Shown here one piece after another: positions 33,359-44,400 of a stretch of DNA of 64,000 nucleotides. This DNA comes from Azospirillum brasilense (GTDB taxonomy: Bacteria > Pseudomonadota > Alphaproteobacteria > Azospirillales > Azospirillaceae). Position 1 is the first letter of the stretch; each line of letters starts with the position of its first letter. Location of the stretch: assembly GCF_022023855.1 (NCBI RefSeq), contig NZ_CP059452.1:179501-243500 (forward strand), in the 5' to 3' direction. The position numbers were made by a program, and so were the translations under genes. The notes under the pieces are model-generated. The model worked only from the letters and a program-made list of their open reading frames with translations. It did no database searches and was not told where the DNA came from.

Positions 33359-34030
33359 TCAGTCGCGCATCGGGAAGATGCCGCTGGTGACGATCAGCAT
33401 GGTCAGCGCCAGATAGGGCTGCATGTTGTTCACCGGAGTCGGGTTGGTGACGCCGCCGCCCGCCGAAATGCTGACCGTGCCCGTCAGTCCGCCCAGCGTG
33501 ACGGTTCCGGAGGCCGAACCGACCAGAGCCGAACCGCTCGGCGCGGTGCCGGAACTGTAGGGGCCGTCCATGGTGACGCCAACGCCGCCGGGATCGCCGA
33601 GCTGGAACGCGCCGAGATAGTTGTTGCCGCCCACCGGGGTGCTGCTGGCGCCGACGACGGTGCTCACCGGGATGGCCGCGGCGGCGGTGACGGTCGCGCT
33701 GGTGCTGCTGCCGGACGGCGTGAAGGTCGCGGCGTGCGTGTGCGCCGGGAGATTCTGCAGGGTGATCGCGTTGTTCGCGACGCCGCCGAAGTTCCCCGGA
33801 TTGAGCGTCAGGTTGTTGAGGTAGGGGCTGGTGCCCGAACCGATCATCACACGGCCGCGCAGGTCCGGCAGGTTGAAATTGGTCGTGCCGTTGCCGCCGT
33901 ACATCGCGCCGGTGACCGCGAACAGGGCTTGGTTCTGGCCCACCTGCATCTGCTGCCCCAGACACTGGGCGGTGTATTGGGGGGCGTAGGCGCCGGTGAA
34001 CGGGAAAATCAGGCCGAGGTAGACTTCCAT
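33359..34030 (-). CDS. Tail-collar domain (Mdp-like) protein 1
   Basis: A 223-residue paralogue of the protein at 32163-32849. MEVYLGLIFPFTGAYAPQYT and TNFNLPDLRGRVMIGSGTSPY mark the collar domain, then NLPAHTHAATFTPSG, a low-complexity Ala/Val/Gly region and the end MLIVTSGIFPMRD. It is the first gene of the minus-strand triad and is divergent from the GNAT gene. The 404-bp upstream region holds a 17-bp motif (34117-34133) that recurs upstream of the giant adhesin, hinting at shared control. The hydrophobic, aromatic C-terminus shared by both paralogues could be an assembly or export signal; this is inference. Confidence 0.88.
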   Translation of the reverse strand: MEVYLGLIFPFTGAYAPQYTAQCLGQQMQVGQNQALFAVTGAMYGGNGTTNFNLPDLRGRVMIGSGTSPYLNNLTLNPGNFGGVANNAITLQNLPAHTHAATFTPSGSSTSATVTAAAAIPVSTVVGASSTPVGGNNYLGAFQLGDPGGVGVTMDGPYSSGTAPSGSALVGSASGTVTLGGLTGTVSISAGGGVTNPTPVNNMQPYLALTMLIVTSGIFPMRD

Positions 34031-34434
34031 GGCGAAACCTCCTGTGTATGAAACCGGTTGCGGCGGCCTGTGGCCAGCGTCCCTCTAAGGACGTGCCACG
34101 CCGCCGAATGTGATAGAAAGCATACCGACATATTCTCCTGAACGGCTAGAGCCTGAGCAATAGACGATACAAAAAGTTACTTTTTTTGATTGTTATCTTT
34201 GCATTGCGACCCTGTGGTTGCATATTCATGTATGTGTTTGGCTGCAGCCGGATCGCCGCCGATGCGTCCGCTCGGTCGTCCGCGGTTATGGCTGCCCCGC
34301 ACCGGACCGGCGCAGAAGCGGACGACTCGAACGGCACCCTCCGCCGTGATGGTCCGCAGCGGCGATTCTTGCGTCGTGCCCGCATCTTCGGCTATTCAAG
34401 GCGCACGCTTGTGCTACCGGAGGGAGTGTGGCCG
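34031..34434. promoter_or_regulatory. Divergent promoter region, collar triad and GNAT gene
   Basis: A 404-bp spacer without a convincing gene. The part at 34105-34235 is AT-rich. It holds the motif AAAGCATACCGACATAT (34117-34133), matched 15/17 at 35167-35183. Frames running through it into the GNAT gene lack similarity to acetyltransferases. Confidence 0.5.
34117..34133. promoter_or_regulatory. Shared upstream motif, copy 1
   Basis: AAAGCATACCGACATAT, 84 bp upstream of collar protein 1. It differs at two positions from 35167-35183 upstream of the adhesin. A regulator site or a common promoter element is possible. Confidence 0.4.
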
Positions 34435-35004
34435 ATGGCCGTTCTGAATGGGTCGCTGCCGCTGCTCGGCGGGTTGACGGTGCGGTTTCCCCGCCCTTCG
34501 GACGACGACTTCCTGATGGGCCTCTTCATGGACGCGCGCCCCTGGCTGGCCAAGGCGCATCATGACCGCGACTTCATCCGGACGCTCTACGAACAGCAGT
34601 ACGGCGCGCGGCGGATGGGGCAGGAAAGCCGTTATCCGGAGCATCTGGATTTCGTCGTCGAGAAGACGGGGCAGCCGGTGGGGCGGATCGTCATGGATCT
34701 GGGGCGCTACGACTGGCGGGTGTCGGAGGTGGAGATCCATCGTCTGGCCCGCGGCAAGGGCATCGGCACCGATCTGCTGCGCAGCTTCCAGGGGACCGCG
34801 GCGCAAATGCGCATTCCAATCACCTTGTCGGTGGCCGAGGTCGACACGCGCGTTCATTGGTTCTATCACCGGTTGGGCTTCGATCTTCTGGCGAAAACAT
34901 CGCCGTCCCTTGAGCTGATCTGGCTGCCGCCCGGTCATCCGGGGATTCAGCACTTGCCGCCGCAGATCCTGCCGGCCCAGATGCAGCAGGGCGGCGCGTC
35001 CTGA
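34435..35004 (+). CDS. GNAT family N-acetyltransferase
   Basis: A 189-residue acetyltransferase-fold protein. The acetyl-CoA-binding turn is in EIHRLARGKGIGTDLLRSF (R-x-x-G-x-G/A pattern, about residues 97-115), preceded by the VGRIVMDLG strand. The C-terminal RVHWFYHRLGFDLL is the usual beta-6/alpha-4 segment. ATG 34435 follows GGAGGGAG. GNAT genes are often found next to collar/DUF6916 triads, so it may acetylate one of those proteins or an associated metabolite; no substrate can be named. It is on the same strand as the adhesin, 415 bp upstream of it. Confidence 0.87.
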   Translation: MAVLNGSLPLLGGLTVRFPRPSDDDFLMGLFMDARPWLAKAHHDRDFIRTLYEQQYGARRMGQESRYPEHLDFVVEKTGQPVGRIVMDLGRYDWRVSEVEIHRLARGKGIGTDLLRSFQGTAAQMRIPITLSVAEVDTRVHWFYHRLGFDLLAKTSPSLELIWLPPGHPGIQHLPPQILPAQMQQGGAS

Positions 35005-35135
35005 CGCTGGTCTCTTGGTGACGCGGTCGGGCGGTCCGCTTCATCTGTGGCGAGTACTGGGACGGTCGTGGCGTTCCGGACCTGTGACATCGGTGCGCGG
35101 TGTTTTGCACGCAAATGTTTGACTTCGCCACACCG

Positions 35136-35154
35136 TTCGCTCTCCAGGAGCGAA
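35136..35154. promoter_or_regulatory. Dyad TTCGCTC-N5-GAGCGAA
   Basis: A perfect 7-bp inverted repeat, 132 bp beyond the GNAT stop. It can form a hairpin but is not followed by a T-run, so it is either a weak terminator or an operator. Confidence 0.35.
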
Positions 35155-35166
35155 ATCGCTGCGTGA

Positions 35167-35183
35167 AAAGCATACCAATATAT
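35167..35183. promoter_or_regulatory. Shared upstream motif, copy 2
   Basis: AAAGCATACCAATATAT, matching 34117-34133 at 15 of 17 positions and in the same orientation. It is 237 bp before the adhesin start codon. Confidence 0.4.
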
Positions 35184-35189
35184 GCGCTC

Positions 35190-35205
35190 ATTTCAGGAAT
35201 GAAAT
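35190..35205. promoter_or_regulatory. Dyad ATTTCA-N4-TGAAAT
   Basis: A perfect 6-bp inverted repeat directly after the shared motif, upstream of the adhesin gene. It has the size of a dimeric regulator site; the regulator is unknown. Confidence 0.4.
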
Positions 35206-35229
35206 AAAGCGCACAGCACAGAAACAAAT

Positions 35230-35246
35230 GCGTCAAATTATGACGC
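35230..35246. promoter_or_regulatory. Dyad GCGTCA-N5-TGACGC
   Basis: A perfect 6-bp inverted repeat with an AT-only spacer, 173 bp before the adhesin start codon. A dimer-binding regulator site is plausible. Confidence 0.4.
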
Positions 35247-35419
35247 GCTGTTCTCCTTGATGATGCGAATCGGCGCAAAACAGGCGTCTCTTTTGCTGTC
35301 TTTATAGACGCATGCGCTGTCAACCACTGCGAAAAGGTGGTATTCTCCCGCAAGCTATTCACTTTTTGGTGACCGCTTTGGACGTAGGGTCGGGCGGTGT
35401 CGCGTATGGCGGGAGACGG

Positions 35420-38400
35420 ATGATGGCGCGCAAGCGTGGTTCGAACGGCAACGGTGTGACTGGGCGGTCCGGCAAGACGCACAAGCCGTCCTCATCGATG
35501 TTCGCGATGGCTCTCGAACCACGCTTCATGTTCGACGCGGCAGGCGCCGTCACGGTTGCCGAGGTCCATCACCAACCCGATCAGCCCGCGCCGGGCGACA
35601 AGGGCGCCAGCAAAGCCACCGATACCGACAAGCTCGTCGATTGGGTCATTAAGGAGTCGACCGTTCCCGCCGCGTCGTCGTCCCCAGCCGCCTCCACTCC
35701 ATCACCCACCGAACCTGCGGCGGTGACGGCGCGGCTCGCCGGGCTCCAGGGAGTGGCCCGGTCGGTGGTGTTCGTCGACACCAGCGTGTCCGATTACCAG
35801 ACGCTGCTCAAGGACATCGCGCCCGACGCCAAGGTCGTCCTGCTCGACTCCCAGCAGGAGGCGCTCGGCCAGATGGCGAAGGCACTGTCCGGGATGTCCG
35901 GCCTGGATTCCGTCCAGATCGTCAGCCACGGCAACGAAGGCCATCTCTACATCGCCGGCCGTGCCTATTGGGCGGACGGGCTGGCGAATCGCGCGCAGGA
36001 TCTCCAGGCGATCGGCACCGCGCTGAAGCCCGGCGGCGACATTCTTTTCTACGCCTGCAACGTCGGCGCCGGACAGGCGGGGCAGGAGTTCGTTCAGACG
36101 ATCCATCGGCTCACCGGAGCCGACGTGGCGGTGTCCAGTGACGAGACCGGCAACGCCGCCGGGCAGAACTGGACGCTGGAGGTGCGGAGCGGGGCCATCG
36201 AGGCGGCGATTCCCTTCGCTCGCGCGTCCATGGAGACCTTCAGCGGCCGGTTGGGAACCGTCGTCGTCACCTCGGCGACCGGGACAGCGGCCGGATCGCT
36301 GAACGATGCAATCAAGAATGCGACCCAAGCGACCATTATCGAGTTCAGCCCGACGCTGGCGTCCGGCACGGTTTCCCTGGGTGTCACGACGGCCCTTCTG
36401 TCGGCGGCGGCTCAGGACTTGACGATCAATGGCGACGTGAATGGCGACGGTATTGCCGATATCACGATCTCTGGTGACGGAGATGCCAGCAACACGACCA
36501 CGACGGCGGACTACCGGGGCATCGCCTTCAACGCAGCAAGCAAGACGCTGACGATCAAAAATTTGATTTTCGAACGTTTTTACACGTTAAGCGCCGCTCA
36601 AGGCGTTCTGACGCTGCAGAACGGGTCGCTTGAAGTGGATGGTGTGACCTTCAGGAACAATTTGAGCAACGTCATCGCTACATTGAATACAGCGACATCC
36701 TTGACGATTAAAAATTCCGTTTTTCGTGAAAACACGAGCGCCGTGGCTGGCACGGCAGCTTTTTCGGTCATCAAATCGCAGGTGGCAGGAACGTTCACTG
36801 TTGAGAACAGTGTCTTTGTAGACAACAACTACGTCATGAACGCAGGCTCGAATTCGTCTGACTATCCGGGCGGCATCATCATGCATCAGAGCATTGTGTC
36901 GGCTTTTACAACAAATATTCGCAACGTCACCATTGCCAACAACAGCTATATAAACAACGATGCTGCGGCTGCGGGTATAAAGACGGCGGCGATCGGCCTC
37001 TTTTTCGACCCGAAAGTAACGGGCACATCCACGGCAAACGTTTATAACACGATCATTGCGGGAAATACGGGAAAGCTTGGCACCACAAACTTTTCTGATC
37101 CGAACGCCATCATTTACAACAGCGCCAAAATCACCCTGAATGCGGGCAACAATTATCAGAATGCCATCACCGGCACCGCAACGTTCGTCGACTCCAGCAA
37201 CGCCACCGTCAGCCTGCGCGACTATCGTCCGGCATCGTCCGCGACAACCTTCATCAACACCGGCGACAGCAGCAACGCGAACCGCTACGGCGGGAGCTAC
37301 GACATCCGCGGCATCGACCGCATCCGTGACGGTGCGCTCGACCTCGGTGCGTACGAGGTTCACTGGAACGCCGGAGCGCCGACCGTCGACCTGAACGGGG
37401 CGGGAGGTGGAAGCGACGAGTCCGTCAGCAGCGGGACTCCCAGTTCCGGCGTGCTTATAGCGCCCAGCGCCACCGTGGCGCAGACCGACAGCGACACCCG
37501 TCTGCTCGGCGCCACCGTTGCCTTGAGCGGCGTGGTCGATACCGGAAACGAAACGCTGACCCTCTCCACGGCGGATATCAGCACCGCCAAGATGTACGGC
37601 ATTGCGGTGCTCGCCAACGACGGCGCCACGATCACCCTGAGCGGTGCGGCGTCCGTGGCGAACTATCAGGCGGTGATCCGTCTGATCCAGTACAAGAACA
37701 CCGCCGGCAGCTTCACCGCGGGCGCCCGCACCGCCACGGTCACCGTCAACGACGGCGAAACGACCAGCACCGCGCGGACCAGCACCATCACCCTCGGCAC
37801 CGTCGTCGACACCACGCCGCCGACCGTCTCCAGCATCGCGGTGTCCGGAACGCCAGCGGCCAACGCGTCCTCGGTCAGCTACACCGTGACTTTCAGCGAA
37901 GGCGTGTCCGGCGTGGACGCTGCCGATTTCACCCTGGCGACGACCGGCACGGCCTCCGGCACGATCGGCACCGTCACCCAGGTGTCGGCCAGCGTCTACA
38001 CGGTTTCGATCACCGGTATCTCCGGTGCCGGCACGCTGGGGCTGAACCTGAAGGGCACCGGCACCGGCATCAAGGACACGGCGAACAACGACATCGCCGC
38101 GGGCTTCACCGGTAGCACCCACACGGTGGACCAGGTGGCGCCAACCTTCGACGTCGCTGCCGCCACATCCAGCATCACCAACACCGGCTTTACCCTGTCC
38201 GCCAGTCTCAACGAGGCGGGGACCATTTACTATGTCCTGGTTCCCCGCAATGCGACCGCCCCGACCGCCGCGGAAGTGGAAGCGGGCACGGCTTCCGGCG
38301 GCGGAACGGCGCTGAAGTCCGGCAGCCTGAGCGCTTCGTCGTCCCCGTTCGATGGCAGCGGATCGATCACCGGGCTGACCGCCGGTACCAACTACGACCT

Positions 38401-41400
38401 CTATGTCGTAGCGAAGGACAGCGCCGGGAATCTTATGAGTGCGCCAGTCAAGATCAATGTCTCAACGACGGGGGGATCTTCGAACGGCGCGCCGGTGAAC
38501 AGCACGGTTCCGACGGTGTCGGGGACGGCGACGGTGGGCAACGCGCTGACCGGAGCGATCGGCACTTGGAGCGATCCGGACGGCGACCCGCTGGGCTACA
38601 CCTACCAATGGTACCGGGCGGACGACAGCAACGGGACCAACGCCGCCTCGATCAGCGGGGCGACGAGCTCCAGCTACACGCTGACCACGTCGGACGCGCA
38701 CAAATACCTGCGCGTGGCTGTGATCGCGAACGACGGCAACTCCAACACGACGACCGCCTACTCCGCCTACACGGCGATCCTGAACAGCGCACCGGTGAAC
38801 AGCGCGGTGCCGAACGTGACGGGCACGGCGACGGTGGGCAATGCTCTGTCGACGACCAACGGCACCTGGAGCGATGCGGACGGCGACGGCCGGAGCTTCA
38901 GCTACCAATGGTACCGGGCCGACGACAGCAACGGGACCAACGCCGCCTCGATCAGCGGCGCGACGAGTTCGAACTACACGCTGACCACGTCGGACGCCCA
39001 CAAGTACCTGCGCGTGGTGGTGACGGCCAATGACGGGAAGGGCGGCACGCAGACGGCGACCTCCGCCTACACGGCGATCCTGAACAGCGCGCCGGTGAAC
39101 AGCGCGGTGCCGAACGTGACCGGCACGGCGACGGTGGGCAACGCGCTGTCGACGACCAACGGCACCTGGAGCGATGCGGACGGCGACGGCCGGAGCTTCA
39201 GCTACCAGTGGTACCGGGCCGACGACAGCAACGGGACCAACGCCGCCTCGATCAGCGGCGCGACGAGCTCCAGCTACACGCTGGCGGCGGGCGATCTGAA
39301 CAAGTACCTGCGCGTGGTGGTGACGGCCAACGACGGGAAGGGCGGCACGCAGGCGGCCACGTCGGCTTACTCATCGCAAGTGGCGGCGGCGGGCAACGGC
39401 GCGCCGGTGAACAGCACGGTTCCGACGGTGTCGGGGACGGCGACGGTGGGCAATGCGCTGACCGGAGCGATCGGCACTTGGAGCGATCCGGACGGCGACC
39501 CGCTGGGCTACACCTACCAATGGTACCGGGCGGACGACAGCAACGGGACCAACGCCGCCTCGATCAGCGGGGCGACGAGCTCCAGCTACACGCTGACCAC
39601 GTCGGACGCGCACAAATACCTGCGCGTGGCTGTGATCGCGAACGACGGCAACTCCAACACGACGACCGCCTACTCCGCCTACACGGCGATCCTGAACAGC
39701 GCACCGGTGAACAGCGCGGTGCCGAACGTGACGGGCACGGCGACGGTGGGCAATGCTCTGTCGACGACCAACGGCACCTGGAGCGATGCGGACGGCGACG
39801 GCCGGAGCTTCAGCTACCAATGGTACCGGGCCGACGACAGCAACGGGACCAACGCCGCCTCGATCAGCGGCGCGACGAGCTCCAGCTACACGCTGGCGGC
39901 GGGCGATCTGAACAAGTACCTGCGCGTGGTGGTGACGGCCAACGACGGGAAGGGCGGCACGCAGGCGGCCACGTCGGCTTACTCATCGCAAGTGGCGGCG
40001 GCGGGCAACGGCGCGCCGGTGAACAGCACGGTTCCGACGGTGTCGGGGACGGCGACGGTGGGCAACGCGCTGACCGGAGCGATCGGCACTTGGAGCGATC
40101 CGGACGGCGACCCGCTGGGCTACACCTACCAATGGTACCGGGCGGACGACAGCAACGGGACCAACGCCGCCTCGATCAGCGGGGCGACGAGCTCCAGCTA
40201 CACGCTGACCACGTCGGACGCGCACAAATACCTGCGCGTGGCTGTGATCGCGAACGACGGCAACTCCAACACGACGACCGCCTACTCCGCCTACACGGCG
40301 ATCCTGAACAGCGCACCGGTGAACAGCGCGGTGCCGAACGTGACGGGCACGGCGACGGTGGGCAATGCTCTGTCGACGACCAACGGCACCTGGAGCGATG
40401 CGGACGGCGACGGCCGGAGCTTCAGCTACCAATGGTACCGGGCCGACGACAGCAACGGGACCAACGCCGCCTCGATCAGCGGCGCGACGAGTTCGAACTA
40501 CACGCTGACCACGTCGGACGCCCACAAGTACCTGCGCGTGGTGGTGACGGCCAATGACGGGAAGGGCGGCACGCAGACGGCGACCTCCGCCTACACGGCG
40601 ATCCTGAACAGCGCGCCGGTGAACAGCGCGGTGCCGAACGTGACCGGCACGGCGACGGTGGGCAACGCGCTGTCGACGACCAACGGCACCTGGAGCGATG
40701 CGGACGGCGACGGCCGGAGCTTCAGCTACCAGTGGTACCGGGCCGACGACAGCAACGGGACCAACGCCGCCTCGATCAGCGGCGCGACGAGCTCCAGCTA
40801 CACGCTGGCGGCGGGCGATCTGAACAAGTACCTGCGCGTGGTGGTGACGGCCAACGACGGGAAGGGCGGCACGCAGGCGGCCACGTCGGCTTACTCATCG
40901 CAAGTGGCGGCGGCGGGCAACGGCGCGCCGGTGAACAGCACGGTTCCGACGGTGTCGGGGACGGCGACGGTGGGCAATGCGCTGACCGGAGCGATCGGCA
41001 CTTGGAGCGATCCGGACGGCGACCCGCTGGGCTACACCTACCAATGGTACCGGGCGGACGACAGCAACGGGACCAACGCCGCCTCGATCAGCGGGGCGAC
41101 GAGCTCCAGCTACACGCTGACCACGTCGGACGCGCACAAATACCTGCGCGTGGCTGTGATCGCGAACGACGGCAACTCCAACACGACGACCGCCTACTCC
41201 GCCTACACGGCGATCCTGAACAGCGCACCGGTGAACAGCGCGGTGCCGAACGTGACGGGCACGGCGACGGTGGGCAACGCGCTGTCGACGACCAACGGCA
41301 CCTGGAGCGATGCGGACGGCGACGGCCGGAGCTTCAGCTACCAATGGTACCGGGCCGACGACAGCAACGGGACCAACGCCGCCTCGATCAGCGGGGCGAC

Positions 41401-44400
41401 GAGCTCCAGCTACACGCTGACCACGTCAGACGCTCACAAGTACCTGCGTGTCGTGGTGACGGCCAATGACGGGAAGGGCGGCACGCAGACGGCGACCTCC
41501 GCCTACACGGCAATCACCAACAGCGCGCCGGTGCTGAGCACGGACGCGCGCAGCCTGACCGCCATCGACGAGGACGCCACCAGCAACAACGGCGACACCG
41601 TGGCGGCTATCCTGGCCTCCGCCGGCACGGCCACCGATGTCGACGGCAACGCGCTGGGCATTGCGATCACCGCGATCGACAGCAGCAACGGCACATGGCA
41701 GTACAAGACCGGGGCCGGGACCTGGACCACCATCTCCGGGGTCTCGAGTGGGTCGGCCCTGTTGCTCGCCGGCACCGACCGTGTGCGCTTCGTCCCGAAC
41801 GCCGATTACAACGGATCGGTCGTCAACGGCATCACCTTCAAGGCGTGGGATCAGACCTCCGGCACGGCTGGCACGACGGTCGGCAACGACACCACCGCGA
41901 ACGGAGGGTTGGGCGCCGGCGGCCAGTTCAGCGCCGCCAGCGCGACGGCGGACATCGCCGTGACCGCAGTTAATGACGCTCCTGTGCTGACCGACACCGT
42001 CCTGACCCTTCCAAGCGTCGCCCAGGCGGCAGGCGCGCCGAATGGCGCCGTCGGCGTTGCCGTCTCGTCCCTGGTTGCGCTCGGCGGAAACGTGTCCGAT
42101 GTGGACAGCGGCGCCGTCACCGGCATCGCGCTGGTCGGCATCGACGTCTCGGAAGGCGGGACCTGGTACTACAGCACCGACGGCGGCACCAGTTGGACCG
42201 CGGTCGGCACGGTGAACGACAGCGGAAGCGCGCTGCTGCTGCGCACCACGGACCGGCTCTACTACCGGCCGACGGGGGCCAACGCCGGCGTCCTCAGCGC
42301 CGCGATCACCTTCCGTGCCTGGGATCAGACCAGCGGTACCGCGGGGGCCAAGGTGGCGACCGCGGGCGGTGGAGGGATTTCCGCCTTCTCCGCGGCGACG
42401 GACACCGCCAGCCTCTCGATCACCCCGGCTGCCCTGGGGAGCGCCGTGACCCTCGCGCCCGCGTCGGACACGGGCAACAGCAACACGGACAACATCACCA
42501 AGGCGAGCAGCGTCACCTTCAACGGCAGCGGCGCCAACGCCAACGCCAACGCCAACACGACGGTGCGGCTCTACGCCAACGGCTCGCTCGTGGCGACGAC
42601 CACGGCCGACGCGTCGGGCGCCTACAGCTTCGCCGGCGTCGATGTGTCCGGCCTCAGTGGTGCGGTCGATTTCACCGTCCGTCAGGTCATCGCCGGGATG
42701 GAGAGCGCCGACTCCGCCATCCGGACCGTCACCTTCGACCGCACGGCGCCGACGGTCGCGATCACCACGGTGACGGGCGACAATGTGCTGAACGCGGCGG
42801 AAAGCGCCGTGGCCCAGACAGTGGCCGGAACCACCACGGGTGTCGAGGACGGCCAGACGGTCACGGTGACCCTGAACGGCAAGACCTACAGCGCGACGGT
42901 GACCAACAACGCGTGGAGCCTGTCCATTCCCCCCGCCGATCTGCAGGGGCTGACGGACGGGGGCCATTATGCCATCACGGCCGACCTGACGGATGTGGCG
43001 GGCAACGCGGCGGTCCAGGCGACGCGCGGCGTCTCGGTCGACCGCACGCCGCCGACCCTCGCCATCGCCACGGTGGCGGGCGACAACGTGCTGAACGCCG
43101 CGGACAGCGCGGTGGGACAGACGGTGTCGGGCGTCACCAACGGTGTCGAGGACGGCCAGACGATCACGGTGACGCTGAACGGCAAGACCTACAGCACGAC
43201 GGTGACCAACAACCGCTGGGGCCTGACGGTCCCCTCCACCGACCTGTTGGCGCTGACCGACGGCACCAGCTACACCGTCACCGCCAGCCTCACCGACGCG
43301 GCGGGCAACCCCACCCAGGCGACCCGAAACGTATCGGTGGACCGCACGCCGCCGTCGGTGGTCAGCGTCACGCCTCCCCCGGCGCGGACGTATCTGCCGG
43401 GCGAGACGGTCAGCTTCTTCGTGCAGCTCAGCGAAGCGTCCATCATCAACGGCGGCAATCCGGTTCTGGAACTGGCGGTTGGAAGCGAGATCCGGAACGC
43501 CGTCTACAACGCGGCCGGCAGCACCGGCACGCTGCTGCGGTTCGACTATGTCGTCCCGGTCGGCGACCGCGCGCCGCAGGGCATCGCGGTCCTGGGGCTG
43601 GCGCTGAACGGTTCGATCGTGACCGACGCGGCCCAGGGGCCGCTGGTGACGACCCTGAAGGGTGTCGGCGACACCAGCCAAGTGCGCATCGACACCCCGA
43701 TCCCGGCGAAGCCGGTCGGGACGGCGCTGAGCGGCCTGTCCGACTCCGGCGTGTCGGCGACGGACCGGCTGACCAACGTGACGAGGCCGACGCTGTCCGG
43801 CACCGCGGAGGCGAACGCCACCGTGACCGTGCTGGTGGACGGCAAGGCGGTGGGGACCACTGTGGCTGATGAGAACGGCTTCTGGGTCCATCGCCTCCAG
43901 ACGGCGCTGACCGACGGGACGCACAGCATCACGACCACGGCGACCAACCGGTTCGGCATCGTCAGCGATCCGTCCGACGCGTTGGCCGTGGTGATCGACA
44001 CCGCGGTGCCGGTGGCGCCGGCACCCTTGGTGACCAGCGCCACCGTCGCCGGTGCGACGGGAGGCGAGCGGATCTCCGGGATCGCCACGCCGTCCCTTGC
44101 CGGGACGACGGAGGCCGGCAGCACGGTGAACGTTCTGGTCGACGGCAAGGTCGCCGGAACGGCGGTCGCCGACGCCAACGGCGCATGGACCTTCCAGTTC
44201 ACGGCGGCGCTGGCCGACGGCACCCACAGCGTCCAGGTGCAGGCCACCGACAGGGCCGGCAACGTCAGCAGCCTGTCGGCGGTCACCACCCTGACCATCG
44301 ACACCACGCCGCCGCTCGCCCCGACGGTGACGCTGAACACCACCGCCGGCAACACGCCGGTCGTGCAGGGCACCGCCGAGGCGAACAGTCTGGTCACCGT

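Larger units (their letters stand above)
35005..35419. promoter_or_regulatory. Structured upstream region of the giant adhesin
   Basis: A 415-bp spacer with no gene. Three perfect dyads (35136-35154, 35190-35205, 35230-35246) and the shared motif (35167-35183) lie within about 110 bp. The stretch 35100-35310 is AT-rich compared with flanking genes. This density suggests a controlled promoter for the adhesin. Confidence 0.5.

Noticed and set aside
32163-34030. Prophage remnant
   Set aside because: Only collar-domain and DUF6916 genes are present; no capsid, terminase, integrase or lysis gene and no att-like direct repeats were seen nearby.
34146-34385. A 79-codon minus-strand frame in the collar/GNAT spacer
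   Set aside because: Arg-rich N-terminus, no ribosome site, and it spans the likely promoter region.
34186-34434. N-terminal extension of the GNAT protein
   Set aside because: The extension lacks similarity to acetyltransferases, and GGAGGGAG supports ATG 34435.
38483-41518. CRISPR array or transposon array
   Set aside because: The repeats are 300-312 bp, directly adjacent without spacers, and keep one reading frame as Ig-like domains.
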